A stretch of 64,000 nt of DNA, from positions 50,794,530 through 50,858,529 of the forward strand of contig OZ029914.1 in assembly GCA_964023275.1 (NCBI GenBank), in the 5' to 3' direction. Within the stretch, counting starts at the first letter, position 1. Every line of letters begins with the position of its first letter. Of the stretch, positions 56,060-64,000 are shown one piece after another. Source of the DNA: Norana najaformis. Its lineage: Eukaryota > Annelida > Clitellata > Crassiclitellata > Hormogastridae. The translations under genes were made by a program, and so were the position numbers. Under the pieces are notes generated by a model, which saw only the letters and a program-made list of their open reading frames with translations, was not told where the DNA came from and made no database searches.

Positions 56060-57172
56060 ATTTTTTTAGCTGGCAGTTGATGTTCAGTAAAGAATTAAAA
56101 CTCTAACTCTACTTTTTATGTTTTAATTTCACATTCCATTCAGCAACACAAACAATGATACAACTTTAAAGGAACTGGATTAAAGCTAAAGCTTAGGCTG
56201 TGACTGTATGAACAAGTCCGCCTTTAACAATTTGCCCGTTTATCCGAAGATAGACTTTGTCGATCACAAAATTTCAATATCAGCTTCATGTATGTTTGAT
56301 GTTAGGAAAGATGATTCGTGATATTTGTTTGAATTAAATCACCTTATCATCGTCTTAGTAAATTGGCTTTATCACCTGATGAAACGTAAGAGAGCGTTCC
56401 TTCGCAAGACTAGAACATCCTGCGATAATGACCAATAATATTGAAATTTGCGTAATCACAGTGGCTCTTTTCCGTGTATCAGAATGATTGTCATAATACT
56501 TTCCGTAGGCCTAGTAATACTTTATCATATTCACTAAGCAAGCGGAGCCTCTGCCTGTTAGTCCCATTTTAACAGAAGCTTCCGCAACCGCGACATACGC
56601 ATTACGAATTGAATAAAAAATCGCTGTGAATTAGCTTTGAACGCCTTATGGTTAGCTATAGATTTTAGTTTCAGAATATTTACGAGATAGTTTAAAGTAA
56701 CAAAGTTGGCACTGAAAGGGCGCTGCATTTTGTTTGAGGTAGGAACCATTCTCTTTTTCGGTTAAGTCTCACTGTTTTCATCTAGAGAGCAATCGTAATC
56801 GCAGCGAAGATATGGGTCTTACACTCGGCACTAATCCAATTCATTCAAGAGATGGACGTATGAAGATCATAGGTAATCAATCACTGCAACTCCAGTTCGA
56901 TTCCGGCATATGAGACTAGTGATTCGGTGACAAGCCATGTTTTAGAGACTTTCTTATAGTTGACAGATGTGACAATTCCACGATAGCCTAGAAAACACTT
57001 AGCTCTAGAGACGTCGCAAGAGTATCGTGAGTGAATAGTTTTCAACTTATTGTAGATGGGGGAGATAGTTTTTGCTGATTAGGGTGTGAATATTATCATG
57101 CATGTATTACCCATTGGCTTATTGGCCGTAGTTTCCTCCGAATATTTGATAACCTGTCAACATTCAAAAACA
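56060..57172 (+). repeat. Modules T and U, second duplicon
   Basis: Matches 23230-24510 without the (AAT)n LINE tail present there. Contains GAATATTTACGAGATAG and GAAAACACTTAGCTCTAGAG. No gene is supported. Confidence 0.65.
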
Positions 57173-57174
57173 GT

Positions 57175-57375
57175 GTGCGCGATAATATAGTGAGTGTTGG
57201 TCTGTCAATAGTTAGATTGCATTGTTAAATCCCGCCAGAGGAGAAGCTGGTTTCGAGACTTCTGCTCCACTTTCGCTCCCTAGTGATCTCATCTGTAATT
57301 AGTAAATTATCGATGTAAAGATAAGACGGCGAGCGAGAGGACTGGCCAGCTGCCATCATGTGTCGAAGCTAAGAA
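57175..57375 (+). repeat. SINE-2 copy
   Basis: GTGCGCGATAATATAGTG, GTTGGTCTGTCAATAG, CTTCTGCTCCACTTTCGCTC and GCGAGAGGACTGGCC. Paralogue of 24515-24720, retaining a GACGGCGAGCGAGAGG stretch partly lost there. Confidence 0.65.
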
Positions 57376-57699
57376 AACTGAAGTCGCTAACACTTGGTAT
57401 TGGGCATCGGGGTTAGTTTAACGGTTTGAATTCTTCTCTTCTTCTTTTCAGCATTCAGGAAAAAAACAATTATCTCAAGCTACTGTTAGCGTACGTTCTC
57501 ATGATTCATTTCGAAATTATTGGCCTGCGTAAATACAATAAATGTCGCATAGACCTGTGTGGTATTGTCATAAATTTGTAATATTTAGAAAAATACCTTT
57601 AGAGTTTCTTTCAAATTTGCCAAGTTATAAGGGTTTTACTGATTAATAGCTTTTACTCATTTGATAGTGTGGATATTAATGTGCATGCATTATAACTTT

Positions 57700-57710
57700 A
57701 TTATTATTAT

Positions 57711-57770
<60 letters not shown>

Positions 57771-57805
57771 TAGGTAGTAGTAGTAGTAGTATTAGTATTA
57801 TGCAA
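57700..57805 (+). repeat. (ATT)n/(AGT)n microsatellite
   Basis: Longer AGT run than in the counterpart at 25025-25142. Confidence 0.9.
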
Positions 57806-57819
57806 TTATTACGCGGAGA

Positions 57820-57965
57820 GGGTCAGTAAATCTGAATCTGAGGCACGAAGCAATTTTGAGCGAAGGACTTGCTCAAGGTCCGTGCACAGTAACCGGCTAA
57901 GGGAAGGCGCGAACCGGTACTCTCCGCGTTACAATCGGCTACCATGCCCACGTACGCGTTTGTTT
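57820..57965 (-). repeat. SINE-1, minus-strand copy
   Basis: Contains GAGCGAAGGACTTGCTCAAG and GTACTCTCCGCGTTACAA. Counterpart of 25160-25320 with a short deletion in the head. Confidence 0.75.
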
Positions 57966-58009
57966 GTTGGCTTTAGCTTTTGGAAACATTTTGTGACCTC
58001 TCAACATTG

Positions 58010-58225
58010 AGGAAGGGATTGTACGACAGACTAGTGATTCGCGCGCTGGTTTGTCAGTCAAATCTCCGCCTAGGCAGAAATTTGTTTCGGTATTTCTGCT
58101 CCACTTGTGCCCCTAGCGAACGCAACTATAATGAGTACCCTGACCGTACATTGTCAGTGGGAGATCAGGCGTCAAGGGAGAGGACTGGCCACCAATTCAT
58201 ATCGGAAACTAAGACAACTGAAGTT
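58010..58225 (+). repeat. SINE-2 copy
   Basis: TGTACGACAGACTAGTGATT and CGCGCTGGTTTGTCAGTC, with a 14-bp deletion next to the B box relative to 25365-25600. Body CTGCTCCACTTGTGCCCC, GTCAGTGGGAGATCAGG. Confidence 0.7.
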
Positions 58226-58379
58226 GCTAACTCTTGGAACCTATGGCTTCGTAAAGGGGGCCGGGTTAAAGTACTGCTATTTGCCTCCTCTTTTTCTTTT
58301 GAAATCAGAAAAACCAATTGTCTCAGGCTACAAAAAGTGTTGTTTTTAACTGTTCATTCTCAAACCATTGGCCGGCGAT

Positions 58380-59260
58380 GCAATATCTGACAAGATCTTC
58401 ACATAGACCTGTGTGTGGTACTGTAGTATTTTTATAATAAATGTTCGGGTCTCAGAATAATGACTGCTTTCAGAGTTGTTCTCATCATGCTGTCGCTCAT
58501 ATTTTTAGGATTGCAATGCAAACCAGTCGGTACTGCCCATCTTCCCGGACAGTTAGGTTCTCGGATATGCACAAGTCATGACCTGAGACATGAGTAGTAA
58601 ATCAGGTCAAAATTTTGCGGCTGTTCAATTTATGATCACCACTCACACTTCACCTCTGTCAAATGACAATAATCATAATGCGAAGTAGCCCAGTAAGGAG
58701 AAACAAAAAAAACACACATATAAATATCATGTTTGGAGGCGAAGTTTGACAAAAGCAAATTCATAAAGACCGTGATTCCACACAATTTCAAGCCAATTTC
58801 TGGGAAAACCGGCTATCAGTTTGAGATTTTGCCTAAAATAGTACTAAGTTATCATGAACAACTTGAATAAACTGAATATCATTCGGCCTTATTTTGTGAA
58901 AATTGTAACTTTTGTGTGCTCCCTCATACTAATGGCTGCCTCTATTGGCTTCAGACGTCACGACCGGCTAACGGCCTAAAGCTACTTTATAGTTACGTAT
59001 TTAACACGTTTTAGTATTAATCACAGCTACTTTGTAGAAGGTACTCCTGTCAATATAATGAACTCGAAATTTTTATAAATGGTATATATACTAGCAATAC
59101 TAAATTAATTAGGTTATTAAATTAAGGGGCAGCCGATGTTGAGTAAAGAATTAGAACTATTATTGTTTTTAATTTTATTGCACAAAACATTTTCCAATCA
59201 GCAACACAAACGATGATGCAGCGCTAAACGAACTGGATAAAGGCTAAAGCATAAACAATA
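58380..59260 (+). repeat. Modules R and T, second duplicon
   Basis: Matches 25730-26650. The T part (59127-59252) has a second nearby copy at 60029-60158. Confidence 0.65.
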
Positions 59261-59269
59261 TCCTCTCTG

Positions 59270-60644
59270 TCTACTTCTAGTTTATCAACACAGGACTACA
59301 TTTGTGTGTGAAAAACAGACGACCACAGTGAATTAACTGTTTGCTTACTAACACTCAACAAAGCAAAGATGAAAATGCGTTTTAGCACATCTAGCCAACT
59401 ATTCACCAATCTGTGGGTGGCGAGCCAAAAGTGAGCAGCTGTAGGCTGGTCAAGTTTTGTGTTATTATGCCAAATTTAGAGGAAAAGTGTTAGACTAAGT
59501 GGATCGATAAACGACTAATAGGCCCTATACACATTATCCCTCCGACGCATACCATCTAAATATTCATAGGCATGAGCTGCTTCAGTGTGATTAGGCTCGA
59601 GCCCCCAATGATATAAGTGTTAGGCTCATTTCTAGCTAATCCAGATAACATTTCTTTTTATCAGCTACCTCCATTAGCGAGCTGGGTGTGTGGTTTCTTG
59701 TCGTTAAGGAGTTTATATCAAATTTCATCTAGAAAGAGTTTCCCGGAGGAGGCTCGAACCTGCATAATCCGTGTTACAAAGTGAGCGACAAGTTTTTAAT
59801 GAGGGCTTTAGAGAAAAAGAAAGCTATCAAGTACTCCCGAGTCTAAACAGAACATAAGGAAAGCCTTCCTAGTTCAAAATAGAGTGAAAGTACTGATGCA
59901 TAAGTTTATATCACATTATGCAAACATTATAATAGTATGTATTGCAATCGTTAAACTGTGCAATAAGTAAAAGAAACCGCTAAAGCAAAACAAAACAGAA
60001 AATGATAACTTATAAGGTAGGCCTTATAAGGGGCAGCCGATGTTGAGTAAAGAATTAGAACTATTATTCTTTTTAATTTTATTGCACAAAACATTTTCCA
60101 ATCAGCAACACAAACGATGATGCAGCGCTAATCGAACTGGATAAAGGCTAAAGCATAATAATGATAAATAATGGCTTAAAATTTAATTAAGCAAACTGAT
60201 TGACTGCACCTTGTCAAATTGCTTTGCTTTACTCAATTTACAGTATTATGTGAGACAAATTATATAGCGGCAATACCGTTATCATTATCTGAACATAGCT
60301 TATTGATGCAAATATGTGAATGATTGCGCCAATTGATAATGAAAAAAGTCCGTAATCTGCGGAAGATATAAAAATGCAACACATTCTAGCTTCATTCACA
60401 ATTTTTTCACTGATTTTTTGTTTCGTACTCGGCGACACATTACGGAGAGGCTATCTAGAATGTTTTTCTAGATTTTATTATCGGGCAACAAGGAGAAAAT
60501 TCAGGAAACATTTTCCTACGCGTATTGTTAAACGACAGGAAGAAAGAATAGTAAGAAAAGAGGTGACGCTTAACTTTTACTCATCTTTAACTATCATTTC
60601 TATTCCGTCACCATCGACACATAATTTTAGTGTCTAATGTATTT
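59270..60644 (-). repeat. 3' flank module of gene C
   Basis: Counterpart of 30408-31638, with an extra T-module insertion at 60029-60158 (GGGGCAGCCGATGTTGAGTA...). A reversed, decayed SINE head (GGAGGAGGCTCGAACC) lies at 59735-59800. No gene is supported: the plus ORF at 60374-60637 lies in flank DNA. Confidence 0.65.
60474..60479 (-). promoter_or_regulatory. Possible polyadenylation signal of gene C
   Basis: AATAAA on the minus strand about 165 nt past the stop of gene C. The equivalent position downstream of gene B lacks it. Single-hexamer evidence only. Confidence 0.3.
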
Positions 60645-63600
60645 TTACATACTGAACTGATGCTGCTGAAGTTTTTGTTGAAGGAAGCAACGTATGATCT
60701 GCTCAAGTGGAAGGGTGCTTTTCAATTTCCCAAATTCGAACATTACTTCTGAACGTGAATGACTACAGTCCAGGAGGCATCTCAGTCTCAAATATCTCGC
60801 CATGAAATGTCTCCCAAGAAAATAATGACATTTTATATTGTAAGCACGTGAAAGAGCTTTTGAAAGTGAAGACTTCTCAGAGTAAATCTCTCGGGCAAAA
60901 AAGTGCTGAAACGTCCACTCAGTTTCATCTTCTATTTTTTGCAATTCTTCATTTAGAGGCGATAAATAGCAAAGCAGTGTGTGGATTCCAATCAAACATT
61001 GCATATCTCTGTCGAAATAAGAGTCAAGCGGTGGAATCACCATTACATTTGCAAAGGCAAATTCCTTCAAGTTGCCCTGTTGATCGGGCTGATCGAGAAT
61101 TCGTTCACACAACTGCAAAGATTCAGGATATTGACGACATTTGTAAAGATACGCAGCATGATAGCAGTCAACTGCATTGCAATGAGTGCCAAAGTCTTTG
61201 CAGAGTGCATTGTAATATAATGTCATATTTTCCAAGGAATATTCCATGAGCGTTTTAATTAGTTCGTCATTTAGAAAACTTCCCGTCGGTGCTTCTCTCT
61301 TTTCAACTCGTTCAGTTAGCTGATACTCGCTTACCACACTACATGTCGTCTTTGTCATTTCACAAGATTTCCGTTTTGTTAGAGTCGTTAAAATCTCATC
61401 CAAGGGAAATGTTGGAGTTTGCCAGTCGCAGTTCAGTCGAAAAGCTCCAAGGCTTCTTTCATTCGTTAATATTATTAAATGCTGAGCAAACACCGCTGGT
61501 GAAAGACGCAAATCAAGAAGAAATCGTCTCTCTCTGTGTTGCAAATTATCTTGAATGTGCCTGAGAAGCAGGTAAATTCCAATGATTCTTACAATGTCAT
61601 CAATATAGAACAAATAGCCTGCATTCAATATTTCGATATCTTTCTTGTCTTCCTCAGGAGTTCGATTTTTGATAACTAACGTGCAAAGGTCTATGACATT
61701 TTGGTATTCTGATTCGGAAAACTGGAGAGCCGCCATGTAGGTCAGAGTCGCAATTTCGATGCTGTTTGACTTAGAATCCTCACATGTATAAGCTCTCCTA
61801 AGAAGTCCCATTGACAGTTGAGACACAAGTTTGCATTCTAGGTAACCATTTGATCCAGTTAAAAGGTCCATCACATCTTGAGCATCTCGGAAATATAATT
61901 GGCTTAATTCAGGAACTGTTGTTGATATTGGAATGTTGTGGTACTTGGATCTTACAAATTTTGGTGTAATTGAAACCTGCATGACTACATCAACAAGCCA
62001 GTGGCTGCAAAATGTAATTTTTGAGCAATCTAATAAATGGGCAGCATGCAAAATAAGCAGCATTGATTCATGTATTCCATAATATGGCTCGATGTCTCTT
62101 GAAAGCGGAGAAGCTCTCAAAACAAAGCTCATATAACTGAGGTATCCGTGTCCAAAAAAAAATTCTTTCACTCTAACATTTGCCGTTCGAATACACCAAC
62201 TGAATTTTTCGGAAAAATAACGGTCGATAGATTTAGGTTTTTTTGCTTCACGGGCTTCACATGTGTATAAGATGCACTCATTTATAGATCCTTGTCCCTC
62301 CCTCAACTCGTTCATAGATTTAGGTTTTTTTGCTTCTCGGGCTTCACACGTGTATAAGATGAACTCATTTATAGATCTTTGTTCCTCCCTGATTTCGTTC
62401 ATAGATTCTGGGCCCTCCCAATAGTCTCTGGTACTGTTCACCGTAACAGAAATTGGTTGCATATAATGCAGCGCAAACCAAAAGGTTAAATTGTCAGAAT
62501 CGCAAAATTTGACCAATATCTCGGCAGTTTCATCAACGGCCTTTCGGTTAAAGTGCTTATGAAATAAATTTGCTTCAGGAATAAAATAGTTTGGGCATTT
62601 TGTCCTTCTTAGCCATTCAGCCAGTCTTTGTAATAATTTACAGCATATTTCAATAACAGAAGATGAATTCCACAATTCCGGTGACATTTCTTCACAAGTC
62701 CATAACACCAATGTCTTTAAATGGTATGTGCAGAGAACCTCATCCTCCTTTGGACAATCCTTCTTGATCAATTCCTTTTTGGCGAAGAATCTGAGCATAT
62801 GGTAGACAATCTGCTGAACTGAAGTCCAGCTTTGAAGTAAAATTACTTCCGCAACTGAAAATGACAACCTGCACTGGTGAATATCATCTCTACAAGCTGG
62901 ATGAGTAGTATACACAACATGGCATCCATTCTCTACCACCTCGCGAATCGTGGCAGTCGTTGGCCATCCGTAATTTCTTTGTCGAAAAGGCCAATTTCTA
63001 GCTTGTTTTGGCCACTGAGGGCAACACATGCCTAAAACTACATCCATTACACCTTGCTTACCTGGCCCACAAATCTTATTCGCTGGACCAGTCATGACAA
63101 TTTCTAGAGAATTTTCCCATCTATCATCATCAAAACTGACTGTTGGATCTGGTTGTAAGATATCTTTGCGGATAGCATGCTTAACTTCGAAGATCTTGAG
63201 TTCCCAGTTGTATATCATTTCTCCCAAACGGCGAAGTTGTACAAATGCCGGATAATCATGGTATGGCTCAATCACGAAGCAGTGAATTTTGTCAGTAATA
63301 TCATGAACCTCATACGGCATAAGTGGACTTTCATTTGTGAAGGCTAGTTCATGCGGTTCGAACTGCATGATATCAATGTCGCCGATGCATGAATGTAACG
63401 GCTGAATAAAGAACTCAGCAGTGCTGCCACATACAATTCCACGAGAATCATAAGGGTGTCTATAATGCACATGTTTTGCTCGAAAACTGTTAGTGTCAGA
63501 CTTTGGAAGCACTCGACATGTACGGACGATGAATTTGGACACATCATCTTCCATGGATCCTACGCTCAAATTTAAAATAAAAACGGGATCATCACCATGG

Positions 63601-64000
63601 TTTTCATTGTCATCTTGTTCACGCATGTGTTCAATGGCATCCATAGTTGGGAAACTTAGTTGTTCGTCAATAGATTCTCTGATCTGCAGGTCCGTAGGAT
63701 TCTCAACAGATCCCTGAGTTTTGATTTTATGGTTTACCGGGTTAGAGCAGTTCTTGTCGAACAAGGATTCGTTCGACCTCAATTCATCTGTCCTCAGAGC
63801 TGCATCCAATGCTGGATGCGAAGGCCTCTGTATTTTCCTCTTCTTGACAATATTTTCCGAGTTTCCAGCGATCACACTACAAACGTTGTCTCCTTTTAAG
63901 CCACCTTTAAGACATTTTTCACACTCTTCCACCAGCTTCGGCAACATGTATTTCCGGGCTGCCTGCTTCAGTGACTGTGCTGTATCACACGTGACAGTTA
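60645..64000 (-). CDS. BTB-Mab21 gene C, main exon (5' partial)
   Basis: The frame is open from the window edge to the stop at 60645. Codons before the first Met (63947) read TVTCDTAQSLKQAARKYM, the end of a BTB domain as in gene B, so this is exon 2 of a paralogue whose BTB exon lies beyond 64000. Numbered from that Met, a basic KKRKIQ patch is at 35-40, GS at 174-175, D-I-D at 190-192, and CRLSFSVAE and CPNYFIPEANLFHKHFNR follow as in gene B. The C-terminal half has the same TPR-like stretches (AALQFSESEYQNVIDLCTLV; YHAAYLYKCRQYPESLQLCE). Gene C differs by a tandem 29-residue duplication (62227-62400) and several small indels. There are no frameshifts. Both the GS and the DxD pair are conserved, while the third catalytic acid was not located. 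Probable functional paralogue of gene B. Confidence 0.9.
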   Translation of the reverse strand, partial: TVTCDTAQSLKQAARKYMLPKLVEECEKCLKGGLKGDNVCSVIAGNSENIVKKRKIQRPSHPALDAALRTDELRSNESLFDKNCSNPVNHKIKTQGSVENPTDLQIRESIDEQLSFPTMDAIEHMREQDDNENHGDDPVFILNLSVGSMEDDVSKFIVRTCRVLPKSDTNSFRAKHVHYRHPYDSRGIVCGSTAEFFIQPLHSCIGDIDIMQFEPHELAFTNESPLMPYEVHDITDKIHCFVIEPYHDYPAFVQLRRLGEMIYNWELKIFEVKHAIRKDILQPDPTVSFDDDRWENSLEIVMTGPANKICGPGKQGVMDVVLGMCCPQWPKQARNWPFRQRNYGWPTTATIREVVENGCHVVYTTHPACRDDIHQCRLSFSVAEVILLQSWTSVQQIVYHMLRFFAKKELIKKDCPKEDEVLCTYHLKTLVLWTCEEMSPELWNSSSVIEICCKLLQRLAEWLRRTKCPNYFIPEANLFHKHFNRKAVDETAEILVKFCDSDNLTFWFALHYMQPISVTVNSTRDYWEGPESMNEIREEQRSINEFILYTCEAREAKKPKSMNELREGQGSINECILYTCEAREAKKPKSIDRYFSEKFSWCIRTANVRVKEFFFGHGYLSYMSFVLRASPLSRDIEPYYGIHESMLLILHAAHLLDCSKITFCSHWLVDVVMQVSITPKFVRSKYHNIPISTTVPELSQLYFRDAQDVMDLLTGSNGYLECKLVSQLSMGLLRRAYTCEDSKSNSIEIATLTYMAALQFSESEYQNVIDLCTLVIKNRTPEEDKKDIEILNAGYLFYIDDIVRIIGIYLLLRHIQDNLQHRERRFLLDLRLSPAVFAQHLIILTNERSLGAFRLNCDWQTPTFPLDEILTTLTKRKSCEMTKTTCSVVSEYQLTERVEKREAPTGSFLNDELIKTLMEYSLENMTLYYNALCKDFGTHCNAVDCYHAAYLYKCRQYPESLQLCERILDQPDQQGNLKEFAFANVMVIPPLDSYFDRDMQCLIGIHTLLCYLSPLNEELQKIEDETEWTFQHFFAREIYSEKSSLSKALSRAYNIKCHYFLGRHFMARYLRLRCLLDCSHSRSEVMFEFGKLKSTLPLEQIIRCFLQQKLQQHQFSM
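62227..62400 (-). repeat. In-frame 87-bp tandem duplication in gene C
   Basis: Two 87-bp units (62227-62313 and 62314-62400) each encode NE(F/C)ILYTCEAREAKKPKS with variants. Gene B has one such stretch (ISCILEDQEAEKPKSID). The duplication keeps frame and adds 29 residues just after the Mab-21 helical half. Confidence 0.9.

Overview
This is eukaryotic, AT-rich, repeat-dense intergenic DNA with one clearly spliced gene family in it. Host-type evidence: a phase-matched GT-AG intron, several classes of non-LTR retrotransposon, tRNA-headed SINEs, hAT and copia relics, and many (ATT)n, (GAT)n, (AGT)n and (ACAT)n microsatellites. The repeat flora (CR1/L2-like and R2-like LINEs, SINEs with a CCTTGAGCAAG core, frequent TAGGCCTA words) suggests a marine invertebrate animal. 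I cannot name the phylum from sequence alone.

The centrepiece is a family of three paralogous minus-strand genes. Gene A (6.2-9.1 kb) is 5'-truncated and frameshifted, so probably a pseudogene. Gene B (exon 2 at 31.6-35.0 kb, exon 1 at 41.15-41.43 kb) looks complete. Gene C (60.6 kb to the window edge) is intact but runs out of the window. Gene B reads as one 1208-residue protein: an N-terminal BTB/POZ domain split by a phase-2 intron, a basic linker, a Mab-21/cGAS-like nucleotidyltransferase fold with a GS...DxD signature, and a long C-terminal helical region with TPR-like stretches. A BTB domain (typically a Cullin-3 adaptor or dimerisation module) fused to a Mab-21/cGAS-like sensor fold is the most interesting thing here. 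Its biochemical role is inference.

Layout: 0-5 kb, LINE relic and mosaic repeat modules; 5-9.1 kb, flank and pseudogene A; 9.1-12.4 kb, an R2-like LINE relic with a nested CR1/L2-like insertion; 13-17 kb, a small palindromic element, a short mobile element, a SINE and LINE debris; 17.2-26.65 kb, a large duplicon with a copia relic, a 2,096-bp tandem duplication, SINEs and microsatellites; 26.65-30.4 kb, a unique block with unrecognised ORFs; 30.4-41.4 kb, gene B, whose 6,165-bp intron is packed with LINEs, one nearly full length; 41.5-52 kb, upstream repeats, an RNase H LINE ORF and a hAT relic; 52.1-60.6 kb, second copy of the duplicon plus flank; 60.6-64 kb, gene C. The duplicon-flank-gene order is shared by genes B and C, so this locus appears to have grown by segmental duplication and then been remodelled by transposons. 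Identities and boundaries were judged by eye.
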